Origin: Acinetobacter brisouii CIP 110357 | Lineage (GTDB): Bacteria; Pseudomonadota; Gammaproteobacteria; Pseudomonadales; Moraxellaceae | Assembly: GCF_000488275.1 (NCBI RefSeq) | Contig: NZ_KI530765.1 | Span: forward strand, 22,483 to 86,482 | Length of the DNA stretch: 64,000 nt | Direction of reading: 5' to 3' | Part shown: positions 8,926-18,053 of the stretch, piece after piece | Numbering within the stretch: position 1 is the first letter of the stretch | How the letters are laid out: each line of letters begins with the position of its first letter | The notes under the pieces: model-generated | Database searches by the model: none | The model's input: the letters and a program-made list of their open reading frames with translations, nothing else | What the model was told of the DNA's origin: nothing | Made by a program: the position numbers and the translations under genes

Positions 8926-10242
8926 TTACAATTCACTACGACTGCGCCATTTCTCGAATGCAATACGCGTTTTCACCCCAATCCCTAAAAATGGTTCTGG
9001 TGGGTTTAAACTCGGCATACCTGTCACATACTGAATATCACTCAAGGCTTGAGAATCTGTACCCACAACTAAATCTGCCAGTAAAGTCCCTGAAATGGTT
9101 CCCCATGCAGCACCGACTCCATTGTCACAAGCACTGGCATAAACACCATCTTCCAACTGACCAAAGAAGTTAGTGAAATTACGAGAAATGGCATAAACAC
9201 CACCCCATGTATGGGTAAATGGAACATCAGCCAAATCTGGATAACGTGCCAAATATGCTTTGCGATGGTCTTCTTGTATCCAACGTCGAGTTTCATCAGT
9301 CACATTTGCACCATACTTCGGCACATGCTTGTAAGTATTACGAATCAGGATACGACGATCTGCAGTCATACGTAATGTTGTCCCTGCATGATCAGCAGGC
9401 GTAAGCCCCCAATCTAATTCACCATGATAGCGTCGCATTTCTGCATCAGTTAAAGGTCGAGTCCAACTTGCAAAAGTCATAACAGGTAACAAACGATTTT
9501 TTAAATAACCGAATTCTTTGGTAAAGATACTTGTGGCTAATAGCACTTTAGGGGTAGTTACTGTGCCCTGATCACCTTGGAGAATCCATTGCCCATCGCT
9601 TTTCTTTAAGCTTCGAACTGGAGATTGTTCCAATAACTCAACATTCTCAGGCAAATGATCACCCATGCCTCGTACCAAGGCTGCTGGCTGCATTAAATAA
9701 GAACCAGGAGTAAAAATCGCTCGGCTATAGTAATCTGTCCCCAATACTTTCTTGAGTTGTTCTTTTTCCACCCAGTGATAGGGTTCGCCCAAATCTTTCA
9801 TCAAGTGTTCAAAATGATTGAGATGTGCTTCACCTCGCTCACCGATAGCCCCTTGATATTTACCTGCTGCAGACCATTGGCACTGAATATTGTGCTTGTT
9901 AACCAACCCTTCCAATTGTGCAATTGCCGAGCGGTTTAACTTTAATAATTTTTGCTTATGTGCTGGATCTGGGTGCCCTAATGCGAATTTATGCGGTAAA
10001 TCAATCACAAATCCAGAGTTACGACCAGAAGCGCCTTCTGCAACACGTTGAGCATCAATTAAAATAATACGAGCATTAGGCTTTAGTTCAGCTAATCTGC
10101 GTGCTGCTGCCAGACCTGCAAAACCCGCTCCAATAATTGCATAATCAACTTTTTGTAAACCTACTAACTTTTTAGCTGGCGCTGCGGGTGGCAACGCTGC
10201 ATACCAACCACAGGTATGATCATCATTCGGTAAAGCAATCAT
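8926..10242 (-). CDS. FAD-dependent amine/amino-acid oxidoreductase (DAO, PuuB/OrdL-like)
   Basis: This 438-residue protein has an N-terminal FAD-binding GxGxxG (DYAIIGAGFAGLAAARRL, about residues 33-50) and the BASGRNSGF-like segment EGASGRNSGFV of the DAO fold seen in gamma-glutamylputrescine oxidase and sarcosine-oxidase relatives. These enzymes oxidise a C-N bond, releasing an aldehyde or amine. It starts 12 bp after the rubredoxin reductase gene stop. A GGGA ribosome site precedes the ATG. Inferred role: oxidation of the secondary amine left after Rieske cleavage of a methylated amine. Confidence 0.75.
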   Translation of the reverse strand: MIALPNDDHTCGWYAALPPAAPAKKLVGLQKVDYAIIGAGFAGLAAARRLAELKPNARIILIDAQRVAEGASGRNSGFVIDLPHKFALGHPDPAHKQKLLKLNRSAIAQLEGLVNKHNIQCQWSAAGKYQGAIGERGEAHLNHFEHLMKDLGEPYHWVEKEQLKKVLGTDYYSRAIFTPGSYLMQPAALVRGMGDHLPENVELLEQSPVRSLKKSDGQWILQGDQGTVTTPKVLLATSIFTKEFGYLKNRLLPVMTFASWTRPLTDAEMRRYHGELDWGLTPADHAGTTLRMTADRRILIRNTYKHVPKYGANVTDETRRWIQEDHRKAYLARYPDLADVPFTHTWGGVYAISRNFTNFFGQLEDGVYASACDNGVGAAWGTISGTLLADLVVGTDSQALSDIQYVTGMPSLNPPEPFLGIGVKTRIAFEKWRSRSEL

Positions 10243-10254
10243 TTTGTTATTCCC

Positions 10255-11610
10255 TTAAACTGTAGATGGAGATGCATTCATTTTTTCAAGCCATTGGCTA
10301 CGCTGCTGCTGTAACTTATGACCAAGTAAAGCAAAACCTGTCAAATGACCAGTTTCATCATAAAATCCCGCTGCCCATTCACCATCGTGTTGTTCTACAC
10401 GCCACTCACCCATACCCGTTGCTGGTAAAACTGATAACGGCAATATAGGTGTTTTGACTATAACTGGTGTTGCTTTAAGAGCTGCATTAGTCGGTTGCCC
10501 TAAAAGGCTATTGACTAATGCAGGAAGTGCCTGATTAATTGGGTTAATGTAGGGAGCCCATTGACCTTCAACTTCTGCACAATCACCTAAAGCAAAAATC
10601 GAAGCATCACTACTACGGTGATCAAGATTTGTACGAACACCACGTCCTATTTCAAGGCCAGCAGCCTGTGCTAAAGTAATATTTGGGCGCAAACCTACAG
10701 CACTAAGAATTAAATCAGTCTCTAAAAGTTGTCCATCTTGTAACTTAACTCGGTAACGATCGTGTACCGCCTGAATTGAATGAATACTATTTTGTAATTT
10801 CCATTCAACCCCTATCTGGCTAAGTGCATTTTGTAAAGCATGCCCTAATTCCTTTGGAATTAGACGCCCCATTACTGATTGACCTAAACCAACAACAGTG
10901 ACCTGCATACCATGTGCAGCTAGATCATTGGCAAATTCACAACCAATGAGCCCATCACCTAAAATCGTGACATGCTGTTTTCCACTCAATTTCTGACGAA
11001 AATGGCGGTAATCTGCCAGATCGTTGACACTTAAAGTTGCTGAAGCTTCGCCTTCAACAGGAATCACAATAGGTGTTGCACCTGTGGCTAGAACTAAGCG
11101 ACCGTAAGGATAATCACCAATTGTGGTCTGAATTTTTTTGTTGACACGGTCAATATGAGTCACTTTGGTATGTGGGTAGACACGTATATTTAGACGTTGT
11201 TCCCAACTGAGTGCCGACTCACGAACTAAACTCTCTCCATCTTTACCCAATGCCAAAGCATTGGATAAAGCAGGTTTACTGTAAAGAGCGCCATCGTCAG
11301 CCGTAAATAAGGTAATAGATAAATCGGGAGATTGGGCACGTAAAGTTGAGGCCAGTTGATAACCTGCATGTCCACTACCAATAATAACAATCGGCTCAAT
11401 AGCTGAAGCTACCGCAGTTTGCGGTTGCTCCTCAATATCAACATCGGTAATGTCCAACATTTCAAAATCAGCTTTACCCACTTGGCAATCAGGGCATAAC
11501 CAATCATCTGGAACATCTTCCCATTTGGTACCTGGTGCAATTCCATCATCAGGCCAGCCTTTTGCTTCATCATAAATCCAGCCACAGACAATACATAACC
11601 ACTTTCTCAT
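10255..11610 (-). CDS. Rubredoxin fused to NAD(P)H-dependent rubredoxin reductase
   Basis: Residues 1-53 form a rubredoxin with two iron-binding pairs (CIVCGW and [11 protein letters not shown]). Residues about 70-451 form a pyridine-nucleotide disulphide reductase-type flavoprotein with [12 protein letters not shown] and a second dinucleotide motif [14 protein letters not shown]. The fusion carries electrons from NAD(P)H through FAD to a mononuclear iron centre in one polypeptide. Placed between the aldehyde dehydrogenase and FAD oxidase genes, it is the obvious electron donor for the Rieske oxygenase, which has no conventional reductase gene nearby. That pairing is inference. Confidence 0.85.
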   Translation of the reverse strand: MRKWLCIVCGWIYDEAKGWPDDGIAPGTKWEDVPDDWLCPDCQVGKADFEMLDITDVDIEEQPQTAVASAIEPIVIIGSGHAGYQLASTLRAQSPDLSITLFTADDGALYSKPALSNALALGKDGESLVRESALSWEQRLNIRVYPHTKVTHIDRVNKKIQTTIGDYPYGRLVLATGATPIVIPVEGEASATLSVNDLADYRHFRQKLSGKQHVTILGDGLIGCEFANDLAAHGMQVTVVGLGQSVMGRLIPKELGHALQNALSQIGVEWKLQNSIHSIQAVHDRYRVKLQDGQLLETDLILSAVGLRPNITLAQAAGLEIGRGVRTNLDHRSSDASIFALGDCAEVEGQWAPYINPINQALPALVNSLLGQPTNAALKATPVIVKTPILPLSVLPATGMGEWRVEQHDGEWAAGFYDETGHLTGFALLGHKLQQQRSQWLEKMNASPSTV

Positions 11611-11638
11611 CGTGTCTATTCCCTTTTCTCGTACTTAT

Positions 11639-13069
11639 TTACGCGTGATGTTGCAAACGAATACCAATATTGCGCGTTTGCACATAACTGTAGATGGCTT
11701 CCTGCCCTTTTTCACGACCAAAACCAGATAAACCCACACCACCAAATGGTGTCTCAATACCGCCAGCAAACCATTCGTTAATAAAGACCTGACCAGCGAT
11801 CAGTCGATTTGCCACTCGAAGTGTCTGATTTAGATTTTCACCAAATACACCAGCCACCAGACCAAAGTCTGTGCCATTGGCAATGGCAACTGCTTCATCT
11901 TCATCCTCAAACGGAATAATGACTTGGACAGGGCCAAAGACTTCTTCTTGTGCAATTGACATATTTGCCGTGGCTTCAATAATGGTTGGTAATACAAAGT
12001 AGCCATCCAAATCAGCAGCTTTCCCACCCGTTAAGATGTTTGCACCCTCTTGACGAGCTTTTTCAATCATCGTGAGGATTTGTTGCTGTTGATCTTTAGA
12101 AACAACTGGCGTCAACTCAGCATTGGATTCACCAATACCAATAGTCAGACTCTCAGCTAGGTTTACTACTGCGGCTTTTACTTCTTCATAACGGCTACGC
12201 TGTACCAATAATCGAGACATTGCGGAACAGACTTGACCAGAGTTATAAAAAATACCGACTTTTACACTCTGCAATAATTGCTCGAGATTGACATCGGCAA
12301 ATGCGATAGCGGCTGATTTGCCACCAAGTTCCATGACAGATGGAGTGGCACGTGCTGCAGCATCTTTTAAAATACGTTGTCCTGTTGGTACAGAACCTGT
12401 GAACACGATTTGGTTGGTTTCCTGATGTGTCACCAAATGGGTACCAACTTCAGAACCTTTACCGCAAAGTAAGTTCACTGCGCCTTGAGGAAATCCAGCT
12501 TTCTCAATGGCTTTAATTAATAAAACCATCCCTAAAGGTGAAACTTCTGGTGACTTGATGACAACCGCATTCCCTGCTGCCAAAGCTGGCGCAAGTGAAC
12601 GAGCACAAATTGATACAGGAAAGTTCCAAGGCACTATCTGAACCGAAATACCCATTGGAATGTATTGGGTAAAATCAATATAGTCTTTGCCTAAAGGGAC
12701 TGAAATCCCTTCAATTTTATCGGCCATACCTGCGTAATATTCAAAATAGCGTGCAGCCTCATCAAATTCTTCACGAGCAGTCTGTAGATTCTTACCATTT
12801 TCACGGCAAAGGATAAGTGCTCCTTCTTCAGTGATTTCACGGATCGCCTCAGCTGCTTTAAGCAACCATGCTGTACGCTGTGCAGGGCGAACATCCGTTA
12901 ATGCGCCACTATTTACACAGCGGCGTGCTGCAGCCATTGCTGCATCAGCGTCTTCAATACTTGCTTGAGCAACTGTTGCAAACACTTTATCTGTTGCCGG
13001 ATTAATAACCGCCAATTGGCGAGAAGCATCTCGCCATTGACCATCAAAATAATTGAGGTAATGTTGCAT
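11639..13069 (-). CDS. NAD(P)-dependent aldehyde dehydrogenase
   Basis: This 476-residue protein has the ALDH superfamily hallmarks: PWNFPVSICARSLAPALAAGN, the general base Glu in VMELGGKSAAI, and the nucleophile Cys in NSGQVCSAM. It closely resembles betaine-aldehyde-type and gamma-aminobutyraldehyde-type dehydrogenases. Only one base separates it from the upstream Rieske gene, so the two are co-translated. It would oxidise an aldehyde released by the oxygenase or oxidase of the same operon. The specific aldehyde is unknown. Confidence 0.85.
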   Translation of the reverse strand: MQHYLNYFDGQWRDASRQLAVINPATDKVFATVAQASIEDADAAMAAARRCVNSGALTDVRPAQRTAWLLKAAEAIREITEEGALILCRENGKNLQTAREEFDEAARYFEYYAGMADKIEGISVPLGKDYIDFTQYIPMGISVQIVPWNFPVSICARSLAPALAAGNAVVIKSPEVSPLGMVLLIKAIEKAGFPQGAVNLLCGKGSEVGTHLVTHQETNQIVFTGSVPTGQRILKDAAARATPSVMELGGKSAAIAFADVNLEQLLQSVKVGIFYNSGQVCSAMSRLLVQRSRYEEVKAAVVNLAESLTIGIGESNAELTPVVSKDQQQQILTMIEKARQEGANILTGGKAADLDGYFVLPTIIEATANMSIAQEEVFGPVQVIIPFEDEDEAVAIANGTDFGLVAGVFGENLNQTLRVANRLIAGQVFINEWFAGGIETPFGGVGLSGFGREKGQEAIYSYVQTRNIGIRLQHHA

Positions 13070-13070
13070 A

Positions 13071-14261
13071 TTATGCCTCCAACGCCTTTTTAGCTTGAGT
13101 GGCTAACCATTTCTGGAAGAAGTGTGTTGGTAAGTCCATTTCTGGTGAGAAAACACCACCACCAAAGCCTGGGGAATGACGACCTTTTTGCATCGTTTCA
13201 ACTGCAAATACATCTTCACTAAACACGACTTTCCACGACTCTAAAGTTGCTTTTCGGCATTCGTCGTATTTAGGGTCTAATGATTTATCACCCACATAAT
13301 ACAAACGAAGATTTTCAATCGTTTTTTCAGGTGCAACTGGGTCTAACATAATCGCAAAGGCATGGTCAGCCTGAATACCAATGAGTGCATTTGGGAAAAT
13401 AGACAGATATTCTGCTTGGCGTAATTTATCTTCTGGCCAACTTGGAAAAACAGGTAAATGCGTCCCAGCTGTTGATGATAAGTTGTATTTATAACTACCC
13501 TGACCTGAAAAACGATCCTCAATCATAATGTTGTAGTGATCTTCAAGCTTTGAGTAAGTATTTAAGGCAGGGTGTACCCAAGGTAAATGGTATGCTTCAC
13601 AATAGTTTTCAACAGCAAGTTTCCAGTTACTTTCTACAGGTAATTGGAAAGTCGAACCAATTTTGCTGGTACGAATTAAATCTAAACCATTTTTACCTAA
13701 GAATTCTTTCCAACGTTCTGTAACAGGCGCAATGTGATCTTCAAATGCAGTAGCATCCCCAGAAATATTAATAAACACCATGTCCATCCAGATGGCTGAA
13801 CGGAGTGCTTTTAAGCCATGTTTTTCACATTTAAAGCGTTCATCTTTGTGCTGATTAATCCCACCAATATGTGGTGTTCCTTTTAAGTTACCATTGATGT
13901 CATAACTCCAAGAATGGTACTGGCAACGAATCACGCCTTCAATCGTGCCTTCTTCTTGTACTAAAATCATTCCACGGTGGCTACACACATTATGAAACAC
14001 TTGTAAGACGCCTTCACGATTACGCATCATTACCAGCGGCATACCCATAAAATTTACAGGTTTTACATAGTTATTTTTAGGCAAGTCAGAAGAAAAACCG
14101 ATACAAACCCAAGTTTTGCTTAAAATATTATCCCGTTCAAAATTAAAATATTCACTACTGGTATATGCTAAATTTGGCATACCATTTGATTCAGTAATTG
14201 AATTTAAAACGTTATCGACTTGCTGAACCGTAATTAATTGCTGGCTAACTCGACTATTCAT
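13071..14261 (-). CDS. Rieske non-haem iron oxygenase, alpha subunit
   Basis: This 396-residue protein has a Rieske cluster site Cys93-x-His95 and Cys113-x2-His116, then a mononuclear iron site with ENYCEAYH (His225) and His230. It belongs with oxygenases that demethylate or cleave quaternary amines (glycine betaine, carnitine, stachydrine types). It does not look like Acinetobacter carnitine monooxygenase CntA, which has a distinct N-terminal sequence. It heads a five-gene operon and is divergent from a BCCT transporter. Substrate inferred to be a betaine-like or N-methylated zwitterion. Confidence 0.8.
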   Translation of the reverse strand: MNSRVSQQLITVQQVDNVLNSITESNGMPNLAYTSSEYFNFERDNILSKTWVCIGFSSDLPKNNYVKPVNFMGMPLVMMRNREGVLQVFHNVCSHRGMILVQEEGTIEGVIRCQYHSWSYDINGNLKGTPHIGGINQHKDERFKCEKHGLKALRSAIWMDMVFINISGDATAFEDHIAPVTERWKEFLGKNGLDLIRTSKIGSTFQLPVESNWKLAVENYCEAYHLPWVHPALNTYSKLEDHYNIMIEDRFSGQGSYKYNLSSTAGTHLPVFPSWPEDKLRQAEYLSIFPNALIGIQADHAFAIMLDPVAPEKTIENLRLYYVGDKSLDPKYDECRKATLESWKVVFSEDVFAVETMQKGRHSPGFGGGVFSPEMDLPTHFFQKWLATQAKKALEA

Positions 14262-14371
14262 CTGATGATCTCCATATATTTAAAACAAACGCAGAACTCC
14301 CTGCGCTGAGTGATTTGCATACTCTGCTATCTCTTCTGCGATTGTGTTAAATATCGATACACCCGACAAAC

Positions 14372-14405
14372 GACTTTTTAGCTAGGTATGCATGAGTTTT
14401 TGTCA
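14372..14405. promoter_or_regulatory. Half-site of the shared operator
   Basis: The right arm CATGAGTTTTTGTCA (14391-14405) matches the 5916 palindrome closely, while the left arm does not. It lies in the divergent promoter region between the Rieske operon and the BCCT gene. Confidence 0.45.
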
Positions 14406-14465
14406 TCTATTTTTTCTTTATAGCTATGCATTCATACGCGATTGCGATATCTAAAAAATGATGCA

Positions 14466-14499
14466 TGACTAAAACTCACCCATGGATGAGAATAAATCG
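14466..14499. promoter_or_regulatory. Second copy of the 34-bp operator
   Basis: This site aligns without gaps to the 5916 palindrome: TGACTAAAACTCA on the left and GGATGAGAATAAATC on the right. It lies 91 bp before the BCCT start and about 205 bp before the Rieske start, with the half-site at 14372 nearby. Confidence 0.55.
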
Positions 14500-14590
14500 G
14501 TTGAGCAATCTTTATACTCATCACTACTCTTTGACGATGAGCATAAAACAGTTAACAGGCTGTTAACTGATACGTATCCAAGGAGGAGTT

Positions 14591-16318
14591 ATGCGCAATA
14601 CAACACAAGTCTTAAAAGGGCTTAACCCCGCAGTCTCAATAGGCTCAAAACTACTACTATTTGTTTTTATTGCTTTTTGTATTTTTAGAGAACAGCAGGC
14701 AGGCGAATATTTCCAGTTTATTTCAACCAGTTTGCTAAATAATGCAAAATGGTTTCTTCTCCTACTGGCAACATTGTTATTGGTTTTTTTAGTTTATTTA
14801 TGTATGAGTCGCTATGGACATATTCGACTAGGAAAAGATGATGAAAAGCCTGAATACAGCAATATTGCTTGGATCTCCATGCTGTTTTCCTGTGGAATGG
14901 GTGTTGGGCTATTATTTTGGTCAGTAGCAGAACCTATTACCCACTATGCCAGTAATCCTTTTACTCAAGGCTTCACAGATGAAGCAGCCAGCATGGCAAT
15001 GCAGATTACATTTTTCCACTGGGGGCTACACCCTTGGGGGCTATTTTGCATGGCGGCAGTTGCTTTAGGTTATTTCTGCTATCGTAAGGACTTACCTTTT
15101 GCCATGCGTTCGATTTTATATCCACTAATTGGCAACCGAATTTATGGCCCGATTGGAAATATCGTTGATATTTTAACAATTGTGATCACGGCCTTTGGTG
15201 TTTCTCAATCTCTGAGTATGGGCATTTTGGAGCTTAACACAGGGCTTAATCATACCTTTGGTATTAATATTGACGTAAAAATTCAGCTCGCTATGGTCAT
15301 CGTCTTATGTACTTTGGCGACCATTTCCCTCATGTCAGCGATCAGTAAAGGCTTTAAAGTGATTGCTGAGGGCAACATGATCATCTCTTATTTTTTAGTC
15401 TTTGTCGTGATTGTATTGGGCGCGACTCGCTATATTTTCAACTCTTTCTTTGAAGGGGTTGGTGATTATCTACAACATATCGTTGGTATGAGCTTATGGA
15501 GTGATGCCCAAAAAGATTCAGGCTGGCAAAACTGGTGGACTGCATATTATTGGCCTTGGTGGATGACTTGGGCACCATTTGTCGGTATGTTTATCGCCCG
15601 TATTTCTAGAGGACGGACGATCCGTGAGCTCATTTGCTGTACCTTATTTGCCCCGACTTTACTAACGTTCATCTGGATTGCAGCATTTGGTGGTGCTTCA
15701 CTCAAGATCGAAAAAGAAGCTCGGGCGAGACCAGCGCATGAACTGGTGATCAATCAACAACATGGCAGCAATACTAGCAGTAATGCCAAAGCTGATATTG
15801 CAAAGCATGAGCCACATAAAATGTCGATTGCTGAGGCAACCAAAGCAGATCCGACTCGTGCTGTTTTCGTATTCTTTGACCACATTAGTTCTAGCTCAAC
15901 AACTAAAATTTTCCTTAGCTCCCTTCTATGTTTATTGTTAGCAATTCACATTATTACCTTAGTCAACTCTGGAACCCTAGTGCTATGTTTTCTTGATGCG
16001 AATGGAACAACAGATCCGTCTATTAGTATCCGTCTGATCTGGGGAATTATTATCCCATTAATTGGAGGTGGTTTAATCATCGCTGGTGGGCTTAAAGCCA
16101 TTCAAACAGCAACCATTATTGCAGGTTTTCCAATTGCAATATTACTGGGAATCATGGCCGTTTCTTTATTCAAAAGCTTACGTCAAGAACCACAAGCATG
16201 GGCAATGATGCCTGAGCATGTTCGACCAGACTTCTGTAAAGCCGAAAGTGATAAGCCTGTAGATAAAAATAGCTCTCTTCAGACAATTTCAAAAGATCAT
16301 CTCGCCATAAAAGAATAA
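14591..16318 (+). CDS. BCCT-family betaine/carnitine/choline-type transporter
   Basis: This 575-residue protein has about twelve membrane segments and the BCCT core GMGVGLLFWSVAEPITHY (about 98-115) and the Trp-rich segment WWTAYYWPWWMTWAPFVG. A hydrophilic insert of about 55 residues (near 380-430) is longer than in typical members. Family members import quaternary ammonium compounds with Na+ or H+. It has a strong AAGGAGGAG ribosome site. It is divergent from the Rieske operon and so is the likely importer of its substrate. A terminator follows directly. Confidence 0.85.
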   Translation: MRNTTQVLKGLNPAVSIGSKLLLFVFIAFCIFREQQAGEYFQFISTSLLNNAKWFLLLLATLLLVFLVYLCMSRYGHIRLGKDDEKPEYSNIAWISMLFSCGMGVGLLFWSVAEPITHYASNPFTQGFTDEAASMAMQITFFHWGLHPWGLFCMAAVALGYFCYRKDLPFAMRSILYPLIGNRIYGPIGNIVDILTIVITAFGVSQSLSMGILELNTGLNHTFGINIDVKIQLAMVIVLCTLATISLMSAISKGFKVIAEGNMIISYFLVFVVIVLGATRYIFNSFFEGVGDYLQHIVGMSLWSDAQKDSGWQNWWTAYYWPWWMTWAPFVGMFIARISRGRTIRELICCTLFAPTLLTFIWIAAFGGASLKIEKEARARPAHELVINQQHGSNTSSNAKADIAKHEPHKMSIAEATKADPTRAVFVFFDHISSSSTTKIFLSSLLCLLLAIHIITLVNSGTLVLCFLDANGTTDPSISIRLIWGIIIPLIGGGLIIAGGLKAIQTATIIAGFPIAILLGIMAVSLFKSLRQEPQAWAMMPEHVRPDFCKAESDKPVDKNSSLQTISKDHLAIKE

Positions 16319-16327
16319 GAAAGACAA

Positions 16328-16358
16328 ATAGGGATCTTTCAGATCCCTATTTTTATTT
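16328..16358 (+). terminator. Rho-independent terminator of the BCCT gene
   Basis: Ten-base stem ATAGGGATCT with loop TTC, followed by a T-rich tail. Confidence 0.85.
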
Positions 16359-16402
16359 TCATCCATTTCGATTTCGTTTAACTTCTCAGAAAAAATAGAC
16401 TC

Positions 16403-17347
16403 TTAACTTTCTACACTCACCACATTACTTAAACCAGTTGGTCCTATATCATTTGAAACCTGTTCCAAAAGCCAGCTGCGAAAACGCTTTACGCTTGAGG
16501 AAATTACACCCCGATCTATTGATTCTAACATACAGAAATTTGCCTGAGTCTTAAGTACGGTATCTATTGGGCGAACCAAAACCCCTGTTTCTAGATAATC
16601 GTTTAATAGTGAACTCCAAGCTAACGCAATACCCTGACCATTTATTGCCGCCTGAAGCAATAATGGATAATTATTGATATTCACTTTGTTCCTAGGCTTA
16701 ATGAGAGGATATCCGACTGATTCAAACCATTTTGGCCATGTCATCCAGTCTTGCTGAGATTCATCCAAATACAATAAAGTCTTGCCAAAAATTTCCTGAG
16801 GATCCTGAGAGCCATTTAATTGTTTAAGGTAATTTGGACTGCATACAGGAAAAACCTCCTCAGAAAATAGAGGGGTAACCTTCATTCCGCTTGGGGGGGG
16901 GTTACAATAAAATAAGGCAATATCGCAATCTATTTTATCCAAGTCTAGAATATTTTCTGTAGTTAAAATCCTTAAATCAATACCTTCTGTTTGCTGAAAA
17001 TCGGCTATCTTCGGCAATAACCAAAGTGCAGCCATTGCGCTGGTTGTTGCTACAGTGACCTGATGTTCACCCTTCCATTTTTTAATTTCAGCTGTTGCCT
17101 GTGATACATCCAATAATGCACCATAAATCGTTTGATAATACTGTAATCCTGTAGAAGTTAAAAAAATATGGCGATTGGCTCTTACAAAGAGTTCTTTACC
17201 CAGATATTCTTCCAATTGGCGAATCTGGCGACTAATCGCTCCTTGCGTAACATTTAACTCATTTGCAGCTTGTGTAAAACTGAGGTGGCGTGCAGCTGCC
17301 TCGAATACAATCAGGCTATTCATTGGCGGCAATGGCTTGATTTTCAT
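16403..17347 (-). CDS. LysR-family regulator, GcvA-like
   Basis: About 314 residues. The N-terminal helix-turn-helix has the GcvA-subfamily signature (LIVFEAAARHLSFTQAANEL), followed by a LysR substrate-binding domain. The ATG at 17347 is chosen because AGGAG lies six bases upstream; a GTG at 17353 is the alternative. It converges on the BCCT gene. A 34-bp operator copy lies about 180 bp upstream of it, and others lie at the BCCT/Rieske and exporter promoters, so it is the best candidate for the regulator of the whole block. That is inference. Confidence 0.75.
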   Translation of the reverse strand: MKIKPLPPMNSLIVFEAAARHLSFTQAANELNVTQGAISRQIRQLEEYLGKELFVRANRHIFLTSTGLQYYQTIYGALLDVSQATAEIKKWKGEHQVTVATTSAMAALWLLPKIADFQQTEGIDLRILTTENILDLDKIDCDIALFYCNPPPSGMKVTPLFSEEVFPVCSPNYLKQLNGSQDPQEIFGKTLLYLDESQQDWMTWPKWFESVGYPLIKPRNKVNINNYPLLLQAAINGQGIALAWSSLLNDYLETGVLVRPIDTVLKTQANFCMLESIDRGVISSSVKRFRSWLLEQVSNDIGPTGLSNVVSVES

Positions 17348-17527
17348 GGACACTCCTAATTTGTCCGTTCCTATACTTGATTCTACTAAAATCCAGCATC
17401 ATCTTTCAGATGATGCAGTAAAACCATTTTCATTAACTTAATGCAATCCCTACAAATAGTTAGAACATCAACGTTTGCCTATGTTTTATCTGCCAACAAA
17501 ATCTCATAATTGAAAAATAATATAAAG

Positions 17528-17561
17528 TGAGAAAAAATATTCCTTGCATGAGTTTTTCTCA
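17528..17561. promoter_or_regulatory. Third copy of the 34-bp operator
   Basis: Right arm GCATGAGTTTTTCTCA is nearly identical to the 5916 palindrome; the left arm TGAGAAAAAA is partly conserved at the same spacing. It lies upstream of the GcvA-like gene and could mediate autoregulation. Confidence 0.5.
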
Positions 17562-17589
17562 TGAGTTAAAGATAATTCACCTTATTTAC

Positions 17590-17757
17590 GGACACTATTG
17601 CAAATAGCCATAGATGATAAGCTAAATAAGCTTTTAGCTAAAAGTTCAGTATATGAATCCTTTCCATGGTCGACATTTTCAGGGCGAAATTATTCTTTGG
17701 GCTGTGCCCTGGTATTGTAAATATGGCATTAGCTATCGTGAGCTGCAGGAAATGCTT
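17590..17757 (+). mobile_element. IS6-family left-end remnant (second copy)
   Basis: It has the same terminal repeat (GGACACTATTGCAAA), leader and transposase start (ATG 17653, MNPFHGRHFQGEIILWAV) as the remnant at 1411, in the same orientation. This copy continues further, through SYRELQEML, before similarity is lost near 17757. Confidence 0.75.
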
Positions 17758-17883
17758 CCGACATCTTGGACTGCTCTCCCAATATCTAAATAAATCAGCT
17801 TTATTGGGGAGCCGATTTTTCATAACCTATGGCTGAATTATTCACAGAGGCTAATCAAATCCGTGGAACGCGACAATTCACGT

Positions 17884-17912
17884 AAAAAGCCCGACTTTAA
17901 CAAATCGGGCTT
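17884..17912 (-). terminator. Terminator of the AraC-family gene
   Basis: On the minus strand a stem AAGCCCGA/TCGGGCTT is followed by a run of five T. Confidence 0.75.
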
Positions 17913-17957
17913 CATTATAGATCATAAGATACTGAAAAGTAATGAAATACTTAGTTG

Positions 17958-17985
17958 ATTTCGTATAAGGTGTATTATGTTAATT
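17958..17985 (+). other. XerC/XerD recombination site (pdif), C-to-D orientation
   Basis: XerC arm ATTTCGTATAA, spacer GGTGTA and XerD arm TTATGTTAATT match the Acinetobacter plasmid dif pattern. It marks the left edge of the module carrying the AraC, quinone reductase and hydrolase genes. Confidence 0.85.
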
Positions 17986-18053
17986 TTAGAAAAACTAAAA
18001 TTAATTTATTCAACTTAGAAAAGATAAGAAAAAACTTTATTCCTATTCTTTTC

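Noticed and set aside
13071..14261. Carnitine monooxygenase CntA
   Set aside because: The Rieske protein differs from CntA in its N-terminal sequence and has no CntB-type reductase next to it.
17638..17823. Minus-strand open frame
   Set aside because: It is the reverse of the IS6-family remnant and has no support of its own.
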